Under the pieces are notes generated by a model. That model was given only the letters and a program-made list of their open reading frames with translations, was not told the DNA's origin and did no database searches. A stretch of 64,000 nt of DNA, taken from the NCBI RefSeq assembly GCF_030915525.1, contig NZ_CP133269.1, positions 3,197,001 through 3,261,000 of the forward strand. Direction: 5' to 3'. This document shows, piece by piece, positions 41,916 to 51,023 of the stretch (within the stretch, counting starts at the first letter, position 1; each line of letters begins with the position of its first letter). The stretch comes from Neobacillus sp. PS2-9 (lineage in GTDB: Bacteria > Bacillota > Bacilli > Bacillales > Cytobacillaceae). The translations under genes and the position numbers were made by a program.

Positions 41916-42803
41916 CTACCCCATAATATTTTGATAAGATAAAATAATGTCTTCTGTTAGAATACTTGCATATATTCGAGTTGTATTTAAATTTACATGT
42001 CCCAATTCATCTGCAATTAATTCAATGGTGGCCCCTCTTGCAAGCATGTTTGTAGCAAATGTATGGCGACAACAATGTGGATGTACCGATTGTTGTAGTC
42101 CGGCCATTTTACCGATTTTTCTTGTAATGTAATAAATTGAATTTGTTTGCATTCGTTGACCTGAATTATCCAAAAATAATGGATCTTCCCCACTATAGGT
42201 TCTTGTTTGTAAATACTCTCTCATTACAATTGCACACTCTTCAGAAAAATGTACCTTTCTAATTCTTTTTCCTTTTCCCGTTACCTCTGCAGTTCTTTTT
42301 TCTAAATTGACATCTTTAATAGATAGATTAGAAACTTCTGAACTTCTGCATCCTGACGAAAATAAAAATAGTATCAGCGCACGATCACGAGGAGCCAAAT
42401 TTTCTGCCGCAATTTTCATCCTAGCAAACTCCTTCTCATTTAAATACTTGGGTAAGGAGATTGGAATTTTGGGTCTCCATCTTTTTTTGATAATTACATT
42501 TTCTATATACTCTTCAGCGAGGCAAAATTGAAAAAATGAAGAAAGTGCCGATAGGTAAGCGTCCACGGTCTTTTCCTTTTTATTCTTTGTGAAATGATTA
42601 AAATACTTTCTCACATCTTCAGATGTTAATAGTTTTAAAGGAACTGTACACTCACTAAAGAAACGTTCTAAAAACCAACGATAATTTCTTATTGTTCGTT
42701 CTGCTTTATTTTCAAGTTTTAAACCTAACAAATATTCATCCAGAACAGCCCTTGTTGATTCATCCTCAAGGTTAATCTTCCAGTAATCTCTTGATTCTTT
42801 CAT
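41916..42803 (-). CDS. Tyrosine recombinase 1 (type A)
   Basis: 295 residues. ERTIRNYRWFLERFFSECTV in the core-binding domain, Arg in LFSSGCRSSEVSNLSIKDVN, HxxR in HPHCCRHTFATNMLARG, His in ELGHVNLNTTRIYASI with the Tyr. AGATGAGG is 7 nt before the ATG. First gene of a four-gene operon in which A and B types alternate. Confidence 0.9.
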   Translation of the reverse strand: MKESRDYWKINLEDESTRAVLDEYLLGLKLENKAERTIRNYRWFLERFFSECTVPLKLLTSEDVRKYFNHFTKNKKEKTVDAYLSALSSFFQFCLAEEYIENVIIKKRWRPKIPISLPKYLNEKEFARMKIAAENLAPRDRALILFLFSSGCRSSEVSNLSIKDVNLEKRTAEVTGKGKRIRKVHFSEECAIVMREYLQTRTYSGEDPLFLDNSGQRMQTNSIYYITRKIGKMAGLQQSVHPHCCRHTFATNMLARGATIELIADELGHVNLNTTRIYASILTEDIILSYQNIMG

Positions 42804-42943
42804 TTGTTAACCTCATCTCTTTTTTAATGCTAACCTATAATAATCTTTAACTAATTTATCTTTTTATAAACATTTTTAATAAGATGTAATATAAAACAAA
42901 TAATATAAGGGGACAATTCTAATCAGTAATATTAATTTTGTTT

Positions 42944-43233
42944 TTACTTTTTGCGAATCACCTGTAATTCAATCTTCAAAATAATAAACGCTCCTCCTTT
43001 TAAATTCAGTTTGGCCTTGTGAAGAAGCGAAATATCTACTACAACCATTTGAGCAATATTATCCACTGGCATATCCGGCTCATTATTTAAGATTTTTAAA
43101 TTACATTTTTTAAGTTATTAATTTGGAATACTTTATTCGTGATGAAAACTATATAACCGAGAAAAATTGCACCTGGGAATTGCACTGCAATATGGTCATA
43201 TAAATTAAAAGGAATACTATTGGAACTTTGCAT
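42944..43233 (-). pseudogene. Small membrane protein remnant, frameshifted
   Basis: From ATG at 43233 (AGGAG upstream) the frame gives SSNSIPFNLYDHIAVQFPGA then IFLGYIVFITNKVFQINN, ending after 45 residues. The next frame continues LKILNNEPDMPVDNIAQMVV and KLNLKGGAFIILKIELQVIR. The NLYD...PGA start is common in membrane proteins of defence cassettes, but the family is not identified. Confidence 0.4.
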
Positions 43234-43250
43234 ATTAATCTCCTAACTTT

Positions 43251-43518
43251 TCATTTCTTTAAAATAGTGTTGCAGCGTTTTTTTACATCGCCTTTTACTT
43301 TTCCATAAATATCCATACCTCTAAATTCCTTTAAAGCACAAACAATATGATTTGTTCCAGTTATCCAATATAACAATAAAATCCATTTTAACTGACTGAT
43401 TCCAATTAAAGTAAATTGATTGAAATATTCTTAGTTCAGAGGGAGAACTCATACCAAGACAACTTAGAGGATAATATGAATCATTATGATCAGGAGCAAA
43501 ATAATCAATATTAGGCAA
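43251..43518 (-). pseudogene. Unknown protein fragment, frameshifted
   Basis: The first frame reads PNIDYFAPDHNDSYYPLSCL and SELRIFQSIYFNWNQSVKMD. Near 43360 the sense moves to the next frame, giving TGTNHIVCALKEFRGMDIYG and KGDVKKRCNTILKK. It ends 17 bp before the membrane-protein remnant and was probably cotranscribed with it. No family is recognised. Confidence 0.4.
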
Positions 43519-43540
43519 AAAAGTCTCTAAAGCCTATAAA

Positions 43541-43570
43541 AAGAAATGGTGGGATTTTCCCACCATTCAG
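43541..43570 (-). terminator. Terminator of the Mrr-like gene
   Basis: AATGGTGGGA/TCCCACCATT perfect stem followed on the minus strand by TCTTTTTA. Confidence 0.8.
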
Positions 43571-43640
43571 AAACGTTCACACATATTATTTTTGGGTTTT
43601 CTTTCTTTCAATGTCTTTGTAGTATATCAAAATGTGATTC

Positions 43641-45203
43641 TTATTCATTGGCTATTTTTACGGTATAACCATGTTTTTGAAAAAGTTCCATTAAATATGA
43701 ACCATCAATTAAGGTAATAGGCTTGTCCTTCACAAATTTATGGCTATCGTTTCCAAAATAACTAGTGGTCACTAATAATCCCTTTACAGCACCCTCATTA
43801 ATCATGGTTCCATAAAGGTCTCTTACAGCGGAAACTGGTACAACATTATTATATCTCTTAGCTTGTACAACAAATACTCCTCCACGAATTGGATCAGGAT
43901 CATAGACAATTACATCCACTCCGCCATCCCTGCTCGCTTTTGTGGTTCTTACCTCGCTCCCATTAATAGAAAACATCCGCTCAAATAGACCACGTACTAG
44001 ATGCTCAAAGTCCTCCCAGGGCATTTTAGAGATATTTGGGATATTTTCCACCCCTATTAAAATGTCTTTGGATTCAACAAATCTTTTTTCGTTTTTTGTA
44101 AATTCCATAAAGGGTTTCACAGGTGCCATGTCTTTTAATGCACCAATTGAAAGACCCTTTAACTTTCGAAAACACTCTTTAGGGTTCACTCTTTCTAAAT
44201 TTAAGGGTTGATAATCCTCTTTCTCAACACTTTGAGTTATAATGCACGATGTAAAATAATTGCCAGTAGCTGGGCTAGTCCCATGAACAATACCATTAAA
44301 AACAATTGTATTAATGTTGTTTTGAGTATCACTACTAAAAAGTTCATGAATCGTCTTTAACGACAGCTGGTAAATGACATTATCATAAAATGAATCAAAT
44401 TCTTTCTGATTCATTAATTTTTCAGCTATTTCTTTTTTGGTTTTGATGTATTTATATTCAATAACTCTTGGCATCCTATCAGGCGTGGGCAGCGTATAAT
44501 CAACGATTAAGGTTTTCATTTGCTCTATATAATTAATCTCAAACTTTGGATTAAAGTCGTTCGGTAAAGGTGCTCTCCTTATGACTAAATCGCAATGTTC
44601 ACAAATTGCCTGTTTATCCCCTTCAATAAGACCATTTTTAATTTTTAGAATTGATTCATTATGACTGTTTTTACCCGCTTCAAAAATTGACTGCTCTTCT
44701 AGATATTTTTGATAAAGCTTTTCCTTCCTTTCTCTATATAGGCTATATTCCCTTTCATAATCTAATCTAGCAGCCTCCTCAATCTTAAGACGGGAGTTTT
44801 TTATAAATGGTAAGAGGTCCTCCCAAAACGATGTGCCAGGTACCTTGTGCTTCTTAAAATACTCTTCTAATTTTGGTGCAACATCATTAAATATGAATGG
44901 TTCAAACTCCTTTTTTATTAAAAGGTTGTCCCAGTTTACTTCATGGGTTATTTTTGCCGAATTTATTAGTAAGTTTCGGTATTCATTAATTAACTGATCC
45001 GCTTCATTAGTAAGTGCTTCGGCTTTCAATAAATCTTTTTCCTCTTTATTTTTGCTTTTCAATTTTCCCACTTGTATTTTCCACTTTTCCATTTGTTCTT
45101 TTACTTTGTTATCTAACTCAACCGAAGTTTTGGCTTTTATTGTTTTGCTAACTCCTAAATGAGTGTTGGAGATGGTTTTTTGGTAAGGATACTGTGATGC
45201 CAT
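43641..45203 (-). CDS. Mrr-type restriction endonuclease with long N-terminal extension
   Basis: 520 residues. The C-terminal third is an Mrr_cat domain: SKMPWEDFEHLVRGLFERMF near 396, then the PD-(D/E)xK residues in RDGGVDVIVYD (about 426) and FVVQAKRYNNVVPVSAVRDL (about 445). Before it lie a charged coiled coil (about 40-210), with one CEHC motif near 200, and a middle domain that is not recognised. Mrr enzymes cut foreign or modified DNA. ATG at 45203 is chosen (GGAGGG 8 nt upstream). A terminator separates it from the beta-propeller gene, so it has its own promoter. Confidence 0.85.
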   Translation of the reverse strand: MASQYPYQKTISNTHLGVSKTIKAKTSVELDNKVKEQMEKWKIQVGKLKSKNKEEKDLLKAEALTNEADQLINEYRNLLINSAKITHEVNWDNLLIKKEFEPFIFNDVAPKLEEYFKKHKVPGTSFWEDLLPFIKNSRLKIEEAARLDYEREYSLYRERKEKLYQKYLEEQSIFEAGKNSHNESILKIKNGLIEGDKQAICEHCDLVIRRAPLPNDFNPKFEINYIEQMKTLIVDYTLPTPDRMPRVIEYKYIKTKKEIAEKLMNQKEFDSFYDNVIYQLSLKTIHELFSSDTQNNINTIVFNGIVHGTSPATGNYFTSCIITQSVEKEDYQPLNLERVNPKECFRKLKGLSIGALKDMAPVKPFMEFTKNEKRFVESKDILIGVENIPNISKMPWEDFEHLVRGLFERMFSINGSEVRTTKASRDGGVDVIVYDPDPIRGGVFVVQAKRYNNVVPVSAVRDLYGTMINEGAVKGLLVTTSYFGNDSHKFVKDKPITLIDGSYLMELFQKHGYTVKIANE

Positions 45204-45304
45204 ATTAAATTCCCTCCATCGAATCACCTATTATTGAAATAAATAGTAATATAACGAGAATCAATATACAAATTTTGGAATATTCAGAGCGCTTTTTTAA
45301 AAAC

Positions 45305-45337
45305 AAAAAAGGCATCTGTTAATTACCAGATGCCCTT
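45305..45337 (-). terminator. Terminator of the beta-propeller gene
   Basis: GGCATCTG/CAGATGCC stem followed on the minus strand by TTTTTTG. Confidence 0.8.
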
Positions 45338-45342
45338 TGGAT

Positions 45343-47892
45343 TCAATATATTTTATATCCTTCAATTGATTTCGACTTTTGGATAATGAAGGTATTTTGT
45401 TCTTGACTGAATACTGTATCGTTGTAGAACGTTAAGTCCTTAAATAGTTGACTATTACGCATAATCCCTTGTTCATTAACCGTTGCAACATAGAATTCTT
45501 GTTCATTTCCACATTGCCATATAAAAGTAATCATTCTATGCGACCAATACACTTTGTTAACACGTGATTTTGGAGGAGCTGCCATCTTCCAATTCTGTTG
45601 ACCATCGGCTATATTGTAGGCTACAATATCGTCCTTTGATACGATGATAAAAGTATTTATCCCTAATATAACACTAGATACAGCATTTTCTGTTTTAATC
45701 TCCCAAAGTTTATTAAACTCTTGGTCAAAATAAGTAATTGTTTTATTGCCCACTCTTGCTAATAGGTTATTTTGCCCAACTTTATAAGCCTCATATATCG
45801 CAGCATTCACTTTTAATTCATGCTCTCTTCCGCCGAAATACCCTTTATACTTCTTTTTATCCGTCCTGATAAGCGAAAAATTACTTGTGTTAAGTTGTGA
45901 TATTCCAGCTCCAAACTCATCTTGCAGTTGGTCTTTATTCATTCGCTGACCTAGTTTCCAATTTCCCATATTATCTTTTACGAACTGATATATTTTTGGT
46001 TCTTCACCTCGATCAACTGTAAAGTGAATAATACCTTCATTATTTGAAACAAATTCAATATGGAATCCGTGTGCTGGTGCTTTAATTTTCCCTTCTTCCA
46101 CTCCATTTTTGTTAAGGACTACAATAAACCCAGGTTCATAAGAAATGTTCGTCTTTAGCGGAACCCCTATAAATATGTGCTCTTTATCTGGGCTTAAGAA
46201 TACTGAAAACAAATAGTTGTAAAAACGTTTTGACCACAATCTATTTTGCTTAAAATCAAGACATACTAAGTCTTGTGCATCAAAATATTTTCGTCTTTCT
46301 TCTTCATCCTTCACCGTGTCATAAATTTTTCTGGCATCTACTTTTGGACGCTCACTCACATATATCCGTTGGTTATTAAAATCTACTATCCTTTTACCAA
46401 AGAAACCATCTTCAGTTGGACTCTTAATTTCCCACAGTAATTTAAATGGCTTAACTTCTTTTATTTCTGGAGCAACACTAGTTGACATATTTTTTGGATG
46501 GTTTGTTCCATTAATTTCAGTTCGTTCAAAGATTCCCCACTTATGCCCAAGAGGAGAAAGCCAAAAATAACCCGCTTTATTTCCTTCTCCGTCAAAAAAG
46601 ATATTATGACCTGCAATCGTAAATAACTCCATTCCAGGATGTCCTGCAGTCCCAGGAATAATTCCGCCGCTATCTTTATCTAGTTCATATAAACGATTGT
46701 CTTGGCAAACGATTAAATATTTGTTTTGATTAGGAATCGGAGAAATTGTCCATGCCTCTTTTGGCAGTTTTGCTCCATATACGAAAAATCCATTTCGGTC
46801 TAACCAAAGAGTCTCTCCTGTAACAAAAGAAAGCACCAACTTATTATCAATCCATGCTATGTACCTTCCCTTTTCTTTAAAGGTATTGGTCCATATAAGC
46901 CTTCCATTTGAGTCCCAGCCTGTTACCCTTCCCTCATATTCCAAAATAAATAGCATATCCGTTGATGGGTCGTGAGCAAATCCTGTGAAGGGAGAATGGA
47001 ACGTCAAACGGCTAAAGCCAGCAATAAACTGCTCGCCGATTTGTTGAGCTATTCTGTTTATAGCTTCATCCCTATTTTTGGGCGGAACCGATAATGCTCT
47101 TTGAGTCTCCTCATGTTTTCTTCTTAATTCCTCTTCCTTAAGTTCAGAAATGGCTATTCTCGCCTTAAGTTCTCCATTTGGGATAAGTCTATAAAGCTTA
47201 TCCATACTGGAAACAAAAATGTCACTGTAGTCGTCTGATACTTTTAAATGGTAGGTAGTGAAATGAACAGGCCCAAACATTGTATCCATAGGGGGCTCAG
47301 TGAAGCTGATCCCCCATTTCAATTCACCGTTAGTACCGAACATGTATAACTCACCAGGACCCTCATAAGTTTGCCTTGTACCTACCAACCAAAAATTGTC
47401 CCCTACTGCACTCGAAAAAGGTTGCCAATCAAAATGATAGACATATGCTATGCCACTTTCCAAGTTGATGTAAGCAATATTTTCCTTATCACGCAATATT
47501 ACATTTCTATCATTGGCAGCCACAATAGACATTTTCTCAATAGGTGTATCCTTTAAGATAACCCGTTTTACATTGTCCTTATTTACGATCTCAATTATGT
47601 AGGCAGCATAAACGACGAATTGTTCATTCGATTTATAAAGAAGGCGGAACTTCTTTTTAGACCGCTTTTCAAACCCAATTAATTTTGGATCGTTCTTTTC
47701 TATGGTAAAAAACTTATCCCAATTATCCTCTGTCTCAGTTTTCAACGGGAAACTCTGAACAAAGTTAAAAAGGTGTTTATGTGTTGTCTTGTAGTACTTA
47801 TTCTGCTTGATAACTTGGGTTCCACTCTTTTCGGACGGGTGAGTCCCGTTTGTAGTTGTTAACATATTCTTTAAGGATTTTATTATGCTCAC
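45343..47892 (-). CDS. Large cytosolic beta-propeller (PQQ/WD40-like) protein
   Basis: 849 residues with no signal peptide or membrane helix. Repeated blade-like segments include GELYMFGTNGELKWGISF, RVTGWDSNGRLIWTNTF, RLYELDKDSGGIIPG, ITYFDQEFNKLWEIK and DIVAYNIADGQQNWKMA, the pattern of PQQ-like or quinoprotein propellers, apparently two propellers in tandem with a charged helical insert near residue 250 (SELKEEELRRKHEETQ). No enzyme motif is visible. Propellers bind proteins or ligands, so it may be a sensor. It is the last gene of the exonuclease-AIPR-DUF1643 cluster and is followed by a terminator. Confidence 0.75.
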   Translation of the reverse strand: MSIIKSLKNMLTTTNGTHPSEKSGTQVIKQNKYYKTTHKHLFNFVQSFPLKTETEDNWDKFFTIEKNDPKLIGFEKRSKKKFRLLYKSNEQFVVYAAYIIEIVNKDNVKRVILKDTPIEKMSIVAANDRNVILRDKENIAYINLESGIAYVYHFDWQPFSSAVGDNFWLVGTRQTYEGPGELYMFGTNGELKWGISFTEPPMDTMFGPVHFTTYHLKVSDDYSDIFVSSMDKLYRLIPNGELKARIAISELKEEELRRKHEETQRALSVPPKNRDEAINRIAQQIGEQFIAGFSRLTFHSPFTGFAHDPSTDMLFILEYEGRVTGWDSNGRLIWTNTFKEKGRYIAWIDNKLVLSFVTGETLWLDRNGFFVYGAKLPKEAWTISPIPNQNKYLIVCQDNRLYELDKDSGGIIPGTAGHPGMELFTIAGHNIFFDGEGNKAGYFWLSPLGHKWGIFERTEINGTNHPKNMSTSVAPEIKEVKPFKLLWEIKSPTEDGFFGKRIVDFNNQRIYVSERPKVDARKIYDTVKDEEERRKYFDAQDLVCLDFKQNRLWSKRFYNYLFSVFLSPDKEHIFIGVPLKTNISYEPGFIVVLNKNGVEEGKIKAPAHGFHIEFVSNNEGIIHFTVDRGEEPKIYQFVKDNMGNWKLGQRMNKDQLQDEFGAGISQLNTSNFSLIRTDKKKYKGYFGGREHELKVNAAIYEAYKVGQNNLLARVGNKTITYFDQEFNKLWEIKTENAVSSVILGINTFIIVSKDDIVAYNIADGQQNWKMAAPPKSRVNKVYWSHRMITFIWQCGNEQEFYVATVNEQGIMRNSQLFKDLTFYNDTVFSQEQNTFIIQKSKSIEGYKIY

Positions 47893-47998
47893 TCATACCC
47901 CTCCTTAAATTTTTATAAGGAATTACACATAATAATATTCATTCCAAGAAATTTAACTATATTTCTATAAACAAATTATTTTAATTTCTTATCCAGTT

Positions 47999-48733
47999 TT
48001 AAATTTTATTTGAGCGAGGAATAATAGCATTAAAGTCATCTAACGTAAAAGTCAGTAATTTATGGTCCTTGCTAAAAGGATCTCTTTGTAGAGGATGCTT
48101 AGGGAATTTTTGAGTTGTGCTAAGTCCTCCCCACTCAAATAATCTTAGATTTTCTGAATTGGCAGCTAATAAATCTCTTAGTGGATAGTCTCTTGTTAAG
48201 GTAGGAATACCATATTTCTGTCCCTTTCCTCCCCAAGCCAATACCACCAAACTCGCTTGCTGAACAGCAAATTGAATATACTCCCATGTTTCATTATCCA
48301 CTACAAAATCTTCTTTTTTTGTTTCACCGCTCTTAATGTAGGGACTTGTATTAACCACAAATAAGGAACCAAATCCATTGTATTTTGCAACCTTAATCAT
48401 AAATTCAACAGTATCGTCATTAGAGCAAGATGAAGCAGTACTTGGGTTCATACCGAAAAAGGTCATTATTGGTAAGGTATTATCCCAACAACGGGATAAA
48501 AAATATCGTCTGTATGTTGAATGGTGTGGATGTTCCAGAGAATATTCAGAGTGAAATACTGCTATGCCACTCCCTACATTGATTGGAGAAGGTAAGCAAC
48601 TAGGAAGGACATAGGAATGATTTTGCAATATATTGTATCCCTTCTCTAAAAGCCAATCCTTTAACTCAGTTTCAAATTGTTCTCTAGATTTAATAATTAT
48701 AGATTCTATTAATGTATTTAATAAAAGCTTCAG
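47999..48733 (-). CDS. DUF1643-family protein
   Basis: 244 residues from the proposed start. The DUF1643 core is clear: TFFGMNPSTASSCSNDDTVE, YNGFGSLFVVNTSPYIKSGE, VVLAWGGKGQ and an end with FPKHPLQ. The biochemical function of this family is unknown. The start is uncertain. CTG at 48733 has AGGGGGT 6 nt upstream and adds a protein-like stretch (REQFETELKDWLLEKGYNIL); TTG at 48628 has AAGGGA 9 nt upstream and gives 209 residues. It lies 69 bp after AIPR and 106 bp before the propeller gene. Confidence 0.75.
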   Translation of the reverse strand: MKLLLNTLIESIIIKSREQFETELKDWLLEKGYNILQNHSYVLPSCLPSPINVGSGIAVFHSEYSLEHPHHSTYRRYFLSRCWDNTLPIMTFFGMNPSTASSCSNDDTVEFMIKVAKYNGFGSLFVVNTSPYIKSGETKKEDFVVDNETWEYIQFAVQQASLVVLAWGGKGQKYGIPTLTRDYPLRDLLAANSENLRLFEWGGLSTTQKFPKHPLQRDPFSKDHKLLTFTLDDFNAIIPRSNKI

Positions 48734-48802
48734 ATAACTACCCCCTTAATTGCATAGCGGTGTCAATGAGTGTTGGTTCTTATAGGTTTTGATTAGGTAT
48801 CT

Positions 48803-50977
48803 TTAAGTCCTTGTTACACCAATCTTCTGTCTAGGATTAATTAGACTATCTTGGATAAAGCCAAAAAGACCTTTATCGGTTTCAATACCAGAAGCCCAAA
48901 TTTTTGTATATTGCGTCCTTATTGTGTATTTGTGCAAGTCTTCTAGACCTTGAATAATTTTTGTTCTAGTATCTTTTTGAGTGATAAATCTGGACCTGTT
49001 ACCAGCTGAACGGAAACTTTCTGCCCAAAAACTACTCAACATTTCATTAATTACATGTCTAAATGAATACCATAAAACACATAAAATATCGTTTTTATCG
49101 AAGAATTCCTTATCAACAATATCCTTTATTTCCTTATATGATTGTTTTAAATATAGGTCTGCCATAACACCATTTTTCAAAAGTGATTGACCAATGTTAT
49201 ATATATTTGGGCCGAACGCACGGAATAAAGCATACCCAAAGTATTCTACGAAATTAAATGACATTCCTGAAAGTGCAAGTCCTAAAAGATACTCACTATC
49301 CTTTGATAACTCCGCAATTACTTCTTCTCTAGATTTTTTACTTGGATCGATACCGTTTCTTAAGCAAGCCGCTGAAAAATTTTCTTTAGCTGAGGGTGTT
49401 ACATTTCTAGCGAAATTTCTTACAATATTTGAAACAAGCAAAAGTTCAGGTGTAGGTGCTATGTTTAAAGATTCTTGAGATAAGGTTTGTAAATGGTATT
49501 TATAATCAAACCCGTGTTCTTGTGGACGATTCATAAAAATTAAATTATACCAATCTTCTCTATCGAATATCTTAGATTTTTCATGTACAGCTTCTTCAGA
49601 GAAGCCGATAAATGCCATCCACGTTTGAGCAATGCTCTCATTATCAACTGTTCTCGCTTTTGAACCTAAATGTTTAGGATTTATAAGGAAATCCGATTTC
49701 CTTTTGTTGTTTAATGTACTCCATCTTTTTGAGTCCATAGCAAATGCATCCCAAGCACCTTGTTTCCTTTCATAAAACCAACCCAATTCTGCGAACAATT
49801 TCTCATACAGTATTTGTTCAGGGTTGTTTGAAAGCAAGTTTCTAGATTCCATTTTATTTTGAGTATTAGTCGCTCTAACGACTTTATCTACATTTTTTAC
49901 AGCATTTGTGAGGAGAAGCCTAACTAAAACATAACAATTTTTTTCAAAGTCCTCTTTTTCGTCATTAGATAGAGCATTGTAAGCTTCTGTTATTGATATG
50001 ACAGTTTGGAGTCCATTTACAATCCCTGGTTCTGTTACTCTAAACCACTTTCTGTTATCTGAAGGGGAAGTATAATTGTTGCAAATAATAGTTACCCCAT
50101 TATTTAGGTACCGAAATTCTTTCCTTGACGCACGGTGCTTAATAGAATCCTTAATTGCCGAATTTACTTTGGATTTTTTTATATTACATCTTACATTTGG
50201 CTCAAATAACTGATAACCAAAATTGTTATATGCTGAAACAAGATCAATTGCAGGGCAATAAAAAACGGCACTAAGGGAATTGTTAAGAATTTGCTTATTT
50301 TCGCAGCGTAATTCAATCCAATTTTGTTTTTTACCACTTATGTTCTTCCATTCTCGATTTTCCTCTCGCCATTTTGCTTCTATAATATGCGAAACGTTAA
50401 TTAAGTTAGCTCTAAATTCAATCTTTACCTTATCGTCAAACTGGAATGGTGCAAGAAAAGAACGTTTAAGGGCTTCAAACTCATCATTAGCTTGCTTTGT
50501 TAAGCCATTTCCGATAAGGATTAAATTTAAATTTACTGATATGGGTAAGTTTTCAACATTATTTTCCTTTTCAGCTAATCTTTTTGAACTAATTACATGA
50601 GTCCACCGTTCTTTAAATCTTTTCAAACGTTCATTATGCTCAGGAATGCCATCTTTATCAGTAAGATAATTTTTTATTCGGACTAAATCCATTACTCCTG
50701 TTTTATCAAAATTTGTATTGCTTATGTAATTTGGGTCTAAATTTTCTTGTGTTTTTACTTGGAATAGGTCAAAACCAGAATCGGTTGGATACCAAAAATC
50801 CAAACCTCTATCCCCAGATCCATCAACAAAATAATTATCTTCCAATTCGTACCCCAACCACTTTGCAGAAATTCGAGTAAAAGCAGCATCAAGGGTTCGG
50901 TCAGCTTCATTCATTTCTTCCACAACTTCTGTTACAAAGTTTCCTATTATATTTTCTTTATGTAAATCCAACAACAT
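48803..50977 (-). CDS. AIPR-family abortive phage infection protein
   Basis: 724 residues. An N-terminal nuclease-like segment has DGSGDRGLDFWYPTDSGFDL then FQVKTQ (about 52-80), fitting the D...QxK pattern of PD-(D/E)xK enzymes. The AIPR core follows with FRYLNNGVTIICNNYT (about 294) and GIVNGLQTVISITEAY (about 322) and RATNTQNKMESRNLLSNNPEQ. AIPR proteins act in phage resistance, often with restriction genes; the mechanism is poorly known. AAGGAG precedes the ATG. It starts 46 bp after the exonuclease-BRCT gene. Confidence 0.85.
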   Translation of the reverse strand: MLLDLHKENIIGNFVTEVVEEMNEADRTLDAAFTRISAKWLGYELEDNYFVDGSGDRGLDFWYPTDSGFDLFQVKTQENLDPNYISNTNFDKTGVMDLVRIKNYLTDKDGIPEHNERLKRFKERWTHVISSKRLAEKENNVENLPISVNLNLILIGNGLTKQANDEFEALKRSFLAPFQFDDKVKIEFRANLINVSHIIEAKWREENREWKNISGKKQNWIELRCENKQILNNSLSAVFYCPAIDLVSAYNNFGYQLFEPNVRCNIKKSKVNSAIKDSIKHRASRKEFRYLNNGVTIICNNYTSPSDNRKWFRVTEPGIVNGLQTVISITEAYNALSNDEKEDFEKNCYVLVRLLLTNAVKNVDKVVRATNTQNKMESRNLLSNNPEQILYEKLFAELGWFYERKQGAWDAFAMDSKRWSTLNNKRKSDFLINPKHLGSKARTVDNESIAQTWMAFIGFSEEAVHEKSKIFDREDWYNLIFMNRPQEHGFDYKYHLQTLSQESLNIAPTPELLLVSNIVRNFARNVTPSAKENFSAACLRNGIDPSKKSREEVIAELSKDSEYLLGLALSGMSFNFVEYFGYALFRAFGPNIYNIGQSLLKNGVMADLYLKQSYKEIKDIVDKEFFDKNDILCVLWYSFRHVINEMLSSFWAESFRSAGNRSRFITQKDTRTKIIQGLEDLHKYTIRTQYTKIWASGIETDKGLFGFIQDSLINPRQKIGVTRT

Positions 50978-51023
50978 TTGTTTCCACTCCTTAAAATTTT
51001 ATAATTTTTAGTCATAGTGGGAT

